A program made the position numbers and the translations under genes. The notes under the pieces were generated by a model that worked only from the letters and a program-made list of their open reading frames with translations, made no database searches and was not told the origin of the DNA. A stretch of 64,000 nt of DNA from Trogon surrucura (taxonomy: Eukaryota; Chordata; Aves; Trogoniformes; Trogonidae), in the NCBI GenBank assembly GCA_020746105.1, contig CM036621.1, positions 50,688,264 to 50,752,263 on the forward strand. The letters run 5' to 3'. Shown piece by piece: positions 23,745 to 36,400 of this stretch (within the stretch, counting starts at the first letter, position 1; every line of letters starts with the position of its first letter).

Positions 23745-23880
23745 TTCCCGCTTATATAAGCCCTTCCATTCAGGGATCTCAAAACACTTTGCAATCATTA
23801 ATGATGCTAGCTTCATAACATTCCTGACCTCGTTTACAGAGGAGGGAATTGAGGAAAAGAGAGAAAACACCACCATTTTC
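23745..23880 (-). mobile_element. Possible MIR/core-SINE fragment
   Basis: The order of a GGGATCTCAAAACACTTTGC stretch, then a C/T-rich spacer, then TTTACAGAGGAGGGAATTGAGG matches the complement of the conserved part of MIR-like core-SINEs (the familiar TTTACAGATGGGGAAACTGAGG). The match is partial and diverged. Confidence 0.45.
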
Positions 23881-24369
23881 TGTAAAGATAGCTTTCATTT
23901 TGTAACTGCCTGTAAAGTTTACACCTGAAACTAAAGCACTCTTAAAAATCTGGGCCAGTTCTGAGCTCGAGCCAGTAGTAGTCCTTGACTGACAGTGTGA
24001 TAGGAAAAAAAAACCCACTAAACCCACCTCCAAAAACGTGAGTAAGAATTATGTGCGCAGGGAAGGTCTATCTGCAAATCTTCTCCAAAAAGCCTTGAGT
24101 CACTGAAATTTGTCACCCTGAAAACGTGGCAGACTCAGGGAGAGAGCTTTTGACTCAGGTCTTCCCACATCACTCCCTCTACCTCAAACAGTACTTACAC
24201 GTGGGATGTGTCCACTTCTCCAAATCCACAGCTCTTAATTTTGGCTCCTTCTCTGAAAGAAAAAATTATATAGAAGCAACCTGAAACCTTGGGAAAAGAA
24301 AAAACAAATTGAAACAAAGAGTTGAACACTTCGTATGGATGCACCTAGCAGGACTCAAATCTGCTGAAT

Positions 24370-25440
24370 CCATTCACCGTGGATTTCTCAAGAACAAATT
24401 GTGTCAAACCAAAATAATTTCTTCCTGTGAGAGACTGATAGGCTTTGTAGGTAGTAGAACAGCAGCAGATGTCACATATCCTGACTTTAGACATTGTTTT
24501 TTACAGCAGTCTCCCAGCTGAATTAAGGAAGCGTAGGGATTTCACATTGCAGGGAGAATGCAGAAGTGGCTGGAGTGCAGTACTTGGAAAGCAGTTAACA
24601 ATATTTCAGCATCAAAATAGCTGTGCGGGCCCGTGTGTCCATGGGGAGCTGCTCTGCGACTACGACTATTCAATACCTCCGCTAACGATCTGATAAAACA
24701 GAGAGCATGCTTATTAAGTCTGCAGGTGATGCCAATCGAGGAAGAACAACATATCCTTTGGAGAACAGACCTGGAATTGAACATGATTTAACAAATGAAA
24801 GCTCTAACCTCAATCACCAGAATGCTCTTGAACAGGACTGAGGGATTATCTTGCCTGTGAGGTACCTGAAACAATCCTCCTGCTCTTTTCAGCAGGGAGA
24901 AGGCCTTGCTGAAGTACCACATTTGGGCTCTCCATTTCTAGAAAATCAGATCTCACCTGGGAAGAGTTTAGACTGAAGCACTGAACAGGACCAGAGGTCC
25001 GGAAAAACAAAATTTGTGTGGAAAGGACTTGAAGAATTTCAACAGTTTACTCTAAAAGGGGAAAACTGAAACAGGATCCAACAACAGTCTTCAGCTGTGG
25101 TAGAAGTTCTTTTTTCTACTTCTGTGATGGATGGGATAAGGTCTGTCAGAAGAGGGATCAGAATAGACAAGAGGTGCTATCGCATTGCACTAACACAGTA
25201 ACTATTAACCTAACAACCCACTCCCCGCTGGGATCCCTGGGGAGACCCTAAGTTCTCTCCACAGACCACACAGGGTACCTAATGAGATTAGCCTTTTCAA
25301 GCTAAAGTTGGCCTTTAAGAAATAATTATCCTGTGCTACATCTGTAAGTTCACTTGTGCCTGCTGTAGGGATGGTGTTGGGGGAAAAAGGCCTAAACAGT
25401 GAAATGAGCTGCCTCAGTCAGTCTGGAAAGCCTCAAGAAC
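24370..25440 (+). mobile_element. Ancient CR1 LINE with decayed reverse transcriptase
   Basis: The plus strand follows the ORF2 RT region of old amniote CR1 elements in order. The phrase GFLKNKLCQTKIIS matches the family's GFIKNKSCQTNLIS, and AADVTYPDF corresponds to the family's VDVIYLDF at RT motif A (within 24375-24521). TATTCAATACCTCCGCTAA then matches the segment before the active site. The FADD active-site box at about 24718-24731 has decayed to S-A-G-D, losing the first catalytic aspartate. Frames are broken by several indels and stops. Downstream, a segment resembling the CR1 C-terminal region continues to about 25440 with falling similarity. It is dead and far older than the CR1 copies at 16895 and 58940. 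Confidence 0.8.
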
Positions 25441-28400
25441 ACAAGGTGCTACCATCCAGCGCTGAAAACTGCTGCACTCACTCCTGCTGTCACGCAGATC
25501 TGGGGCAGGGCATGGCTTAGCGCTTCCACCACTGCTCATCTGAGGTTTTTAAGAGTCTACAAGAACGTGTTTACACTGGCAGCCCAAATTTTAGAGCTTA
25601 ACAGAATAAGGATGTTACTTTTAAGGCAGGGAGAAGCTTATTAGGGTTCCTAAAACTTTCCTTCCGCAAAAAGAAAAGAATTTTATCATTGCAGACCACT
25701 CGTGAATCTGCTAGAGAGAAGACCCATCTCCCATACTCTCCTTTGTGTGGCTCTTCTCCACCCATTAATATTCTTCTAAAAATGAAATTAGCTTTCTTGC
25801 TCACATCATTGAAATTCCCTTCATAACCAGATAGCCAAATAATGTTAATACTAATTTTAATTCTGAAAAGCATACAAAAAAGGGGAAATTTTCTCATTAT
25901 TAATGGAAGAAAAAACCTATTTAGCATATCTAAATGAAAAGTGTAAGATCGATAACTCATACAATAGCAATCATGAAAAAGCTACAAGATGGAATTATTC
26001 TCTCAGGGCTTTTATCAAGGTAGTTATCATAAGTTAAATGTGAAATCCACCCAGAAATCACTCAGAGAATTTGGTATTCACATACTTCTCTACTGTAAAT
26101 AATTCCCCACGCAACAGTAAAAGCTCTCTGTTTATGACTCCATAATTCAGGTTGTCAGCAATTAGCACTCGAAGCTTTAGTGGTGCGCTACGGTTTTTTT
26201 TAAGAGGTAGAGACAGTTGTGTACCGCAGGCAGCCAGGCTGCTGCCTGGTGTGCCAGTGAGGCTGGAGCAGAGGACAGCACAGAAGGGGAGCGGCAGCGC
26301 TGGTGTCCTGGGCTGAGGGACACCTGGCGAAGGGGATGTGGACACCTCACACTCAGTGCTTCCTCCTGACATAAAAATAAGCTACAAAGCTACTTCCCAT
26401 GTGGAAAATACTGCTGTTAACACTTAAGGAGAATTAAAATGAGGACTTGCCTGTGCAAGTTTAAAAGCAGCGAGGTCTGTCCCACAGTAACACCTTTGTC
26501 AGAGGGAGATGTGTAGTATCGGGTGTTTTATTCTTTCTGTCTCAAAAGTTCTTCTAATTAGGTATTACACTGTAGTTTTCATTGTGGGGAAGCCATTTTA
26601 ATTACTCCTAACACTCACTGGGGCGAATTATTGCTGCACAGAGAGCAGACTGGCATTCTGCTGCCTCATACCCATTACAGGTGAAGAACAATGTGCCATG
26701 TTGCTAAAAATACATTATGGTATATATCAGCTGGTCTTACACAAATAAGAGATGGACCACATAAGGTCTAGTGAACTCCAGAGTGCAAAATAAGGCCCTT
26801 CCTCTACCTAGCTCTTGCAACAGTGGCTTGTGCTCAGGGTAAACTGGTGCCTTCAGGAGGCAGCGTGCAGCATAGGAGGGGACAGGAGCAAATCTTCGTT
26901 CATTCCCTGCCTGCCTCTGCCGGTTACTCACAGCAATTTTGCTCTGCTCCTGGACTCTGGATCTGTGCAGGGAACACACTGAGGAATAAAGTGAGCAATT
27001 GTTTGTGATATAAAATTTGTCTGATCCCTCCATGTCCAGCACCAAACTGTATTTCCTAAGGCATGAATTTCGAAGCCAATATATTTTTGTGTGCCCAAAT
27101 TAAAATTGAACTGGTCATTTTAAAATTATAAAAGTGGAGGGGGGAAAAGAAAAAAAAAAGCACTTTTAAAATGGTACTTTGGAAATCATATGAAAGGCAA
27201 GCCACCACAAAGGCAAGTCCAAGCCTTCTTTCAATGGAATCAGAAGTAAAACTCAGTAAATAAAGACTGTCTGAGTAAGAACAGCCATGAGCACTAACTC
27301 CAAAGGCAGTACCATATGCATGAACCACCCTTCAAAGTTAATTGCATTAGCAGATAATGCGACATGAGTGTAGTAGGAGAGATGCGCTGACACCCTTGGA
27401 CAGGTTTGCGGAGTACTGGAATGCAGAATACTTAGATTCAGCTTTGTTCTATGGGGCAGACTGATGATGTTCCAATCATTTAACACCATAAATTTACCAA
27501 AGAAACCAGAAGAGTAGAAAATGGGAGAGAGTGTGTTGGGCAGATAACACACGTCTGTTATTTACTTCTAAAAATTTCAGAAGCCTGACACCAGAAGTCA
27601 GCATTAAATAAACGGGTTTCTTTCCATATTCATTAACACAATTGCTATTTTCATCACACTAACGATATGAATTCATTACTACTGCACAGTATTTGTATAT
27701 ATTCTCATGTATTGTTATTTGTAACTAAATTACCAACAGGGGGCAAATGAAATCCCAGAACTTGTTACGATAAGCCTGTTTGGAGTGGCTTCTCATATAC
27801 TTCTTTAAAGATATTCTTGGATGTAGCAAGTCTAAACTTCTTCACCAACCACGTTTGAGGTTGTTAATTAGACGTTTCTGTAGGACTGGAGGCGGCTGAA
27901 GCCAAGCGGAGCAAGGGTTCAGGTGGAAGCTAACCAGGCAAATATGGGCTGTATAGTCTGCTTTAAAGCTGTTTAGTGGATTGTCTTGAGGAACACAAAC
28001 TTTAGTAAGAAAGCCACAAGTAAACCCCAAAAGTTTAAGCAAATCTTGCTGATCTCACACTCAGGGACAACATTGTAGCTACCAGCAATTCCTTAACCTA
28101 GCACACAGAGACATAAAAAAAGATCCAGGGCATAGGCTACACAAATTCAGGCCACATTAAGCATTATTTTCTTTTAATAGTGGGGAGTAATTATCCACTG
28201 AAACAATTGGCCTAGGGACTTGATAAAAGCAACTGACGCCTTTAAAAGTAGGCAGGACATCTGCCTTTCAAAAGTTCTATGGTAACTCAGAGGAGGTTAT
28301 TAGCTTAACATGGGAATAAGTACAGGACAAAATATTATGGGATGTTTTATTCATGAGGTCAGTCTAAAACCACGGGGTGCCACTGTTATGAGCTGTAATG

Positions 28401-28557
28401 TATGAGACTGTATGAAATCCTTTGGTTCTCCTGAAACTGCTCCTCCTCTAACAACATATTAAGTGTGTTGAATGTTTATTTAAAAGGTCTCAGATTTTCT
28501 GAAGAAACCCAAACCATCCCCATTGCATATTCACAGCTGATTTTACAAACCACAAGG
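25441..28557. other. Unique sequence, no gene recognised
   Basis: No gene or repeat is identified. The stretch at 26480-26660 contains CTAATTAGG, TTTTAATTAC and CGAATTATTG sites in a non-repetitive context, which is the look of some conserved non-coding elements, but there is no way to confirm this from one sequence. Confidence 0.5.
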
Positions 28558-28630
28558 CCGGATCCTTAGCTGGAATAAATCAGTGCTGTTCCACTGAATT
28601 AAGTGGAGTTTGATCAGTTGTCATGAGACT
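28558..28630. repeat. Ancient amniote interspersed repeat fragment
   Basis: GGATCCTTAGCTGGAATAAA followed by a segment with the inverted repeat TCCACT...AGTGGA resembles a palindromic repeat common in turtles, crocodilians and birds (the GATCCTCAGCTGGTGTAAAT type). The family name is not certain to me, and the recognition is from memory of its consensus. Confidence 0.45.
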
Positions 28631-29207
28631 AAAAATCTGAGTCCCTTATCACAGGCAACTATATACTTCCCAGTTCTCCCACATTAGTCGCCTAAATCTC
28701 CCCTTGGTTTCCATCTGAGACTAAGGGCTGTGAAGAGACATCTCTGCACCTTCAATGCCGTGTTCTGGACTTCCTCTAGCATTTTCTTGATAATTCTGTT
28801 TATTGAAATTTTGTCATGTGTAGACTTTGTTTTCAGCATGTTTTGTCAGTGCTTAAAGGGAATAATCAAGTCTGGAGCTAATCAGCAAATAAATAGATTT
28901 ACTGAGGTTATGGTAACAGGATAAATAGGATTAGCACTTCAGGAGGACAGAACGAATACAGATAGCGAAACCTGCTCATCTGAGTGCCTATCAAGCCAAG
29001 AGGGCCATGTAAAACAGGGACAGGGGAATTCTTAATGCTTTTATTTCTAGCCAGAGATCTTCCGGAAAACATAACACTGCATAGTGAAAACGGAATGCTT
29101 AGAAATATGATAATACTGTTTTAAGCTTTCATTCTCTTTTGCTAAAGGGCTGTAACCATAGGCTAAAGTTCACATAAGTGTACTGTGTGCTCACATAACT
29201 GTAATGT
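28631..29207. other. Unique sequence
   Basis: Nothing recognisable apart from short AT-rich runs. Confidence 0.55.
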
Positions 29208-29395
29208 GGGAAGTGACCTCAGCCGGTCTCTAGTCCATCATCTGCTTAGAGCTGGGACAACTTCAAACATGGATCCGATTGCTCAGCACTTTTTCCACTC
29301 AAATTCTCAAAATCTGCCACAATGGAAATGGCACCAATCTGTGGCAACGTCATGTTCAAGGCTGGTCTGGTCACTAAACTTTGATAAATGCTCTC
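29208..29395 (-). mobile_element. Diverged CR1, 3' part of a split copy
   Basis: GGAAGTGACCTCAGCCGGTC then CTAGTCCATCATCTGCTTAG matches the complement of a CR1 3' end, and it continues through the complement of the ORF2 C-terminus (ATGGAAATGGCACCAATCTG aligned with the usual ATGGAGATTCCACAACCTCT). Alignment fails near 29395 and resumes around 30110, so the copy is split by the segment between. Confidence 0.7.
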
Positions 29396-30093
29396 TGTGA
29401 CCCCACCACCACCCTCCCAGGGGAGGATAACAGGAGAAACAGGGAGAGAGGCCTTGAGGTTGCAAAAGAAACTTGAAACAGTTTAACAAAAAAGGAATAA
29501 TACTAAGAACAACAGTGAGGATGTCAAGCCATACACATGTAAGAATGCAAATATGCTCAAATACACCAGATAATATGTTAATACAGGACCTACGCCTTCT
29601 AGACGACAACAAGGCCGAGTGGGAAAAGAAAGCCCCAGACCGGACTCAGCAGCAGAGGGTGGAGCCCCAGCACAGAACCCCAAGGGCAGTCCCAAAGAGA
29701 CACAAGAGCAGCCGTGCCTCTGTCACCCGGGGCGTGGGGCAGGGGCAGACAACCTGCTCTGCGGAACGGTGCTCCCCTGCAGCGCGGGCACAGGGCAGCC
29801 GCAGCACCAGCAGCCCCGGGAGATGCCAACAGCAGCGCCCAGCCCAGCAGCACCACAGGCCCCAGGGCTCGGCTCAGGCCCTTTTGTACTGAGCACCATG
29901 GGAAGGAGCGCTGTGATTGGTCCACTGGGGTCACCTGACCCGCCCTCTCCCCCCCACAGGCCCAGCTGCCCCTCCCCTGCTGATTGCCCCCAGTCCCACG
30001 GAGCTGCTGCCCGGGGGCTCCAACCAGGGCAGGCAGCCAGGACCAACACACACGACTACCTGCTCCCTCGCTTACCCACTCCTGCTCGCCACA
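29396..30093 (-). mobile_element. LTR-like GC-rich insertion within a CR1
   Basis: This ~698-bp block interrupts a CR1. Read on the minus strand it can be bounded by TGTG and CACA. It has a GC-rich upstream half with a GC box (complement at 29938-29945), a CCAAT box (complement at 29916-29920) and a TATA-like TACAAAA (complement at 29882-29888). About 400 bases further on comes a poly(A)-like GTTAAAC (complement at 29481-29487) in a T-rich context, then a short tail. That order is typical of an LTR (U3, R, U5) and resembles avian ERV-L-type LTRs. No target duplication is visible (GCTCTC on one side, ATTTGT on the other), so the ends are approximate. Alternatives are a CpG-island-like promoter or another GC-rich insertion. 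Open frames in it (up to 191 codons) lack recognisable domains. Confidence 0.5.
29882..29945 (-). promoter_or_regulatory. Promoter-like cluster: GC box, CCAAT box, TATA-like
   Basis: On the minus strand a GC box (GGGCGGGT), a CAGGTGAC E-box-like site, GACCAATCAC and then TACAAAA follow at about 20-30 base spacing. This is a normal polymerase II core-promoter arrangement. It fits the LTR interpretation of the surrounding segment. Activity is unknown. Confidence 0.45.
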
Positions 30094-30400
30094 ATTTGTA
30101 CTTCTACCCAACTAGAGCTGCTCTTGTTGCATCTTGTCCTGTCACTGTGCTCCCCTGGGAGCGGTCCCACACTTCCAGCCCTGTAACGATCTGATCTCCC
30201 TTTGGCAGTGAGTCTGCAGTCAGCTCCTGTCGTTCCCAAAGCCTTCTCTCCTCCAGGCTGAACACGCCTGTCCCCTGCTTCCCTGGCTTGTGTGCTCCAA
30301 ACACCTTCGTAGTCCTCCACTGGACTCACTCCAGCTTGTCAGCATCTCTTGTGCAGCCTCCAAACCAGACATGCTCCAACATGGGCCAGTCCCTGATGGA
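30094..30400 (-). mobile_element. Diverged CR1, 5' part of the split copy
   Basis: From about 30110 the plus strand matches the complement of CR1 ORF2 in the expected order: CATCTTGTCCTGTCACTGTG, then CCTTCTCTCCTCCAGGCTGA, then CCACTGGACTCACTCCAGC. It continues directly where the piece at 29208-29395 stopped, with only about 40 CR1 bases unaccounted for. Both pieces have the same orientation, so they are best read as one copy split by an insertion. Confidence 0.7.
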
Positions 30401-33400
30401 ATTCGCAAAGGAGGGCTGAAATGAAAAGCACCAAACACCCAACCACAGCCTTTTGAAATCCTTACGATCTTTCGTTGCCAGTGGTCAAAACCAAAGCTCA
30501 CCAGTCCAACCCAACAAAAGCTGAGAAATTAACACGATTTGTGCCAGTCCTGACTAATTGCAATCTACATTTTCAAGCCTTATGTGCCATCTTCCTACCT
30601 GCCCAGGAGAGGAAACAGTTTTTGCCACAGCCTGAAGAATTGACCGTACAGAATTGATGGGCTCAAGGCAGAAATTGTGAGACAGTTCAAAATGCTTTTG
30701 AGAGTTTGCTAGCATCTCCCCATACTGAAACCAGAGGCGTTTCACCCTGACGGTGCCCAAGCTACAGCAGAACATGGCCGTGCTCTTTGAGAAGCATGTC
30801 CCAAAGCTGTGCATTGCCTTCTGCAATTGCCACTGCCCAAATCAATACAAAGCTTCCCACTTCCATGTGGGAATGCATAGGTTAGGATAAGCTTGATAAC
30901 AGAAAGTAATACATCCTTTCTTGTGCTATAAAAGGTTTGAGAAAAATTAATTAGGTTCAAAGGAGTGAATCATTAACTCTTTCCTTAAAAGAGGATTAAT
31001 TTTTATACCAGGAGGGAGTGGGGTTGTTCACCCGAAGGATCTAACAGGACTTTTTGTTACGTGCCAGACATTTGGACCAATTCAGAGACATTTTTTCATT
31101 CCACAGCACCAGCACAGGGAAGAGGGACTGTCTAGCTCTGTGTCTTCACCCACTGCCAGAGAGGAGACTCCCTTGGCAAACGTGCTCTCCTCTTTGACTT
31201 CACAAGTGATCCAGGGATGTGAAAAACTGCTGTATGGGAAGAAAATCTGAGGTGCTGAAGGACGCTGAACTAACGGAAAAAGGCAGAAAACCAATCTGGA
31301 GTTTAAAACAGCAATTTCAAACTGCAAATAGATACATCCTTAGAAGTTGTGTATTTACCATAAGGAACAACTGATGTTGATCTTTCTATTTTTTAACATT
31401 TTCCAACTAATAAAAATGATCTTGCAAAACATACAGTATCACAACACTGAGCACATTACAGAGCCACAGCCTTCCTATAGCCTGGCTGTTTTTTAATTAC
31501 ATAGAAGGGATTCACTTTCACCCAGATGTTCTCAAAGTTGACAACCTCATTGGAAGCAGGATGAGAAACAGGAGGAACATCCAGGCAGAAACCAAAACAA
31601 TTAGCAGAAATATTACAAAATGAGTGCATTCCTTCACACTTCATGGGAAAGAGAGAGAAGGAGAAACAGAGAAAATAAGCACTTCTCGTGCACTAAGTGA
31701 TCATTTATCTTTGTTCCTTAGTAGCCTCTGTGAATGCAATTGCTCTGGTGAACTTGGCACATTGCCTGTAACATTTAAGGACTTTGCTGCCTTAGCAAAG
31801 TGTCTCTCCTGAATTCATTCCATTCACAGGTTGTTGCCGAACAAAAGGGACTGTCCTTTTTTATTTCTGCCGACTAAGAAAGCTCCCAGGATAATGGGTG
31901 CAGAGCCCCTAGCCCTTAAAAATAAAGCTTTTGTAAATAACTTTTACCGTCCAGTTTGGAAATACTGTAGTTGCAATACGTTTTGATACTGCCATAAAGG
32001 TATTTGCATCTAGTTTTTAAATTAAAAAATTAAAATGAGGTTATTGTCTTTTCTTGATGCTCTAATAAAACCTGCAATCCTAATGCACGGACTGGTGCTG
32101 ACATCACCATGTCAAGGGATGGCTAACAGCATTACTAGAGTCCAAGCTGCCCATCATGGCAAGGAGAAAAAAATAGCAGACTTGCTTTCCCTTTTCCACT
32201 ATGTACGTAACTGAGGGTGTAGTATTCAGTGATGATACACTCAAACCTGCATGCTTGATCTCACTCTGCTTCCCCTGTGCTGCTGGCTGCCCCAAGTGAC
32301 TGCATACCCTTCTTACCCCTGTTACTCTTTTAAAACTCAGTTAATCTATATCACAAAAACCACGTGGAGAAAGGCTTCGACTGTGCCTGCCTTTTGTACA
32401 TCACAAAAAAAAAAAGGGTTTGACTATGTTTTGCTTTGGAGAAACCCAGTTCCCTGTATGGCCACTCCTGAGGATAGAGCAGCTCCTCTGCACTGATGGC
32501 AAAACAGTCTTCCCTCCTGTCACCCTGCTAGACGTTTGACTTTTTTTGATTTTCCCAGCTTTTCTCCAGGAGAAGGCTTCTTGTCAGAGGAAAACAGTAC
32601 TGAGGGAAGATGGCTGGTTTATTGTACAAAGAGCTCTGCAAACGCAGCCCTAATTCTCAGCTGGCATGAACTATCGTGACTAAAGTGACAGCGCTGTTAT
32701 TTACATCAGCTAGGCTCTAGGCCACCAATACCTATTGTCCAAGCTGCCTAGACCTAGAGAGAAAAAAAACAAAACTAATCTCAATAGGCACCAAAATTAT
32801 TTTCCAGTGCATTCTCCTCTCTGCCCCAAGAGGTAGTCGAATATCTAAAATGCCACTGAAAGCAGCAGAGGTGGCCTGGGCTCAGCTGCTGGCTCTCCGG
32901 GACAACCCACTTTCCCTCTCCGCAGACTGGATTCTTCCTTCGTGAAACACGGATGCTCCTGGCACCATGAGGCACACTGCAGCCTCCTGCTGTGGAAAGG
33001 CTGAAGAAACCCTTTTTACTACTGCTGATCCTGCTAACAACACCCCTGCTCCACTGCACCCTGCCCATTCTTTGGCTGCTGCGTTCAACCCAGTCCACAG
33101 ACTCATCAGGTCAGACATATCTGGAGGATGGTACACGCTGCTGGATGTCTCTTATCAGAAAAAAAAGCTAAAAAGAAAAGTGGATCTACTGCATTTGTTT
33201 TAAAATATTTTAAGCTCATTCTGACACAGTGAAAAGAAGCACTCCCTTCAGGTTTAAATTAATGAGAGGAGTTGGTACTAGCTGAAATAAGATCAAGAAA
33301 TGTAGGAAAGCCTTTGATGTTGCAAAATAGACTAACTACTGCTGTTTATCTAAGTATTTGGTAAATTACACTTCATAAAGAACTATGTGCTTCAGTCAAG

Positions 33401-36400
33401 GCTACTTCGCATAGGCAGATGGGTTTTGTTTCATTTTCCTTAGCTTTTGTGCTTCAAAACTTTAGCTAGCTTTCTTTTTATTTTGTTTGTAGGGAAGTTA
33501 CTTGGAGCCATTTGGAGAAAGATGCTTTAAAGGAATCTCAGTAAGGAATGAAAAAAAGGTTATTTCTTTCTTCTTATGCTTCTGAGCCATACTTTAGCAG
33601 AGGAACGTGGGGCACTGGCGATGACGTTTTGGAGTCAGGAGAATGTAGGTAAACCACAACCCTCTGCACACCACCAAAATACTGGATATCCAAGCCAGCT
33701 GTGACAGTATTTCCACAGGACTGTAATGAGTTTAGGAAGAACTGTTCTGGTCACAAACAGAAACCATATGTTGGTCTTTTAGAATACAAAATTTATCCCC
33801 ATCTTTGTAATATGCTCTAGAGGTCACACTAAAGAAAAGCCTGTCTGGGTTCAGAGAGTAAAATGAAATGCATCCCAGAGATGGTCGCCTCAGGCTGCTA
33901 CTTTACTGTGGACCAAAACTAAACAGATTCAAGAACTGTAACGGAGATGAAGAAGATGAACTTGCCCATATCCCTGCTGGGCACTAAGGAGCCACACAAA
34001 CATTGGCTCATTTAGGTTGCACTTTGCATTAAACCCATACGGTCCTCTAGACAGGCTTGTTTTGGAGGTCACCTTAAAATAAGACACAAAACCTTGCATT
34101 TGAAAATGTCTCAGTGTCCATTGTCACTGTGGTAATTTTAATGTGATCACCTGGTGTGTGGCTAGCACTTCTTTCGGCTCTCTGCTAACCCGATGCGATA
34201 GATAGCATAACTCCAAAATACAAGTGGGATGACAAGATTTCAAAATTGTCTAAATATATAGCTAGCCCACCGGCTGTTTATTGCAGCATGTCAAGTTTCA
34301 TCTCTCCATGAGATACAATCTCCCCCCTCAAAAAGGAAAAACAGAACGAACACTAATACTTTTTTTAAAAAAAAAAAGAAGAAAGAAACCACACACACAA
34401 AATCACAAAATGAAAGACAAATATCCTTTCCCAGCACTTCCTGCTACAGCTAAGGTACCTGTGTGACTCGGATGAAGGAATCTGAGGAAACGGCCTGTGA
34501 AGACAAGGACTTTGGCACAGGAGGGCACGGGGAGTATTTCCTGTCCTGGCCTCCAGCTGCTGTGCAGACTGACTTCAGGAGGCCTCTCCTGCTACCTCAG
34601 CAAGGTAGGCAGACCACCGAGCAGGGGCAGCCTGTGCCTAAAGCACTTGGTCACCCGGTTACTGCCTTCGAGCCAGAGTGAGCCGCGGGATCCAACACCC
34701 AGTTGTCTCAAGGCACCGTTTTTATTGAACTCATGACCCTTCTTCATATCCTTCTCCCAAATTCCTTCAGTGGGAAGCACGCACACCTCCAAAGCAGACA
34801 GCTCATGCTGATTCCAGTGCCAATCCCAGTGATACTGATACAAACAAACACGAACCATGATGAAGTTTTTTTGGAAATGCAGTTTTCTGGCATGCAAAAG
34901 TTTAGTTCATCTCCCAGGTGGAGAGGCGTGTCAAGAGCCATGTAGAAGATGAGAGTTAACACGGTCTTAAAGTCTAGGGGGGTGGGTCCCACCTGAGATA
35001 TTTTTGGCTATTTTGGGAGCTCCAAGTTGGATACAAATTTGACAATACAAATATCATACGTATATATAAATAGAAACCTGTAAATTTCTGGCTGTGTTTT
35101 GCAACATCAATAATACCTTATTGCCTTTTAAAATTCATCCCTTTTCCTGCACCCACTCTGCCTTAGGCTTCAACCTTTGTGCCTGCATTTTTTCCACCCC
35201 AAACCACTAGAAGGCACAATACCCCAAAGAATAACCTCAAACTGCCAGTGTTGGCCGGCAAGATGCAAGACCACCCAAGGGAGCTCCAGTGGGTGCAATG
35301 TGCAGAACAGTGGCTGATCTCTCGCCCTGGATTAGGCACTAGAAATTCAGCATGTCACGACTTTTCATGTCATGAGCCTGCAAAGGAGCTGCACGGGTAA
35401 GATTTCTTCCACTCCCACCTTCTCAAGATATTTGCGAAAGTTCTCTCTGAAACACACCGAAAGACACAACTGAACTGGGCACCAAATGCACAAATACAGT
35501 ATAGTGCATTTGTGACCATACCCTCATGCACAGATTGTCATCGGGAGAAGATCAGCAACATTTCAATGTCCATATCGCTTTCTGTGTATAAAAAGATTCA
35601 GGAAACCTACCTTCAGTCAGCGACGAAATTAATCTCCAGAGCAGCAAGGAAATATATTCCCTTTAACCTCAATGCAGTCAACTACGCAAAGAATGTTTTC
35701 TACTATATATGCAATGTCCAAATATTCCTGCTCTCTATCTTTGCCTTGTGGATGCTGCTTTTCCTCCCCAAATTAATTAGCTTTCATTGGATAAATCGAT
35801 AGTTTTCTCAATAAGAAAAAAAAAAAAGAGCTAAAAATGTATACTGTGCAGAAAATAAAGTGTAAATGTATTGCATAGCCCAAAGATAATGATATGTCCA
35901 GACTGTGGTCATTTAAAAGCCCTGAAATGTAATTTTGAAAATTGCTTTACTGAGTTCATAAAAAGAGAATCACTGAAAAAAACCCACAAAGGTACATATT
36001 TGTTAAGTTTGTGTCTCTTTTCTTCCCAATTGCTGAAGGTTAAAGTTATGTCTTATTTGCCAATAAAAGATTTTCTAGGACTATTCAGGTACACATCACA
36101 GAGCAGTTATCCAAATGATCATAGCCAAATGAGACATCTCTGAAATAGACTGGCTGTATGTATAACTAATGCATTCAGTATTATATGTGAGTACTAGCTT
36201 CCAGTAATTCAAAAAACCATCTGAAAGAGTTCTTCATTAAGAAGTAAAAAAATATTTACCCTTCTGCAAAGACAAGCTAAAATGGTATCTGTTGAAACAG
36301 GACATGGAGTGTCGAAAAAAACAGAACCTCATCTATGCCTGCCCTGCAGAAGGCACAGAGTAAAAAGACAAACTGGATGCAGGGTGGGGAATAACACAAG

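Noticed and set aside
29599-30194. Frames of 170-191 codons with a hydrophobic Leu/Ala-rich stretch like a signal peptide
   Set aside because: They lie in the GC-rich LTR-like insertion, where stops are rare because of GC content, and no domain follows.
35871-36143. Frame starting with a CPDCGHLK motif reminiscent of mitochondrial ribosomal protein L32
   Set aside because: Only eight residues match; the following residues and the second zinc-ligand pair spacing do not fit, and there is no ATG or splice context.
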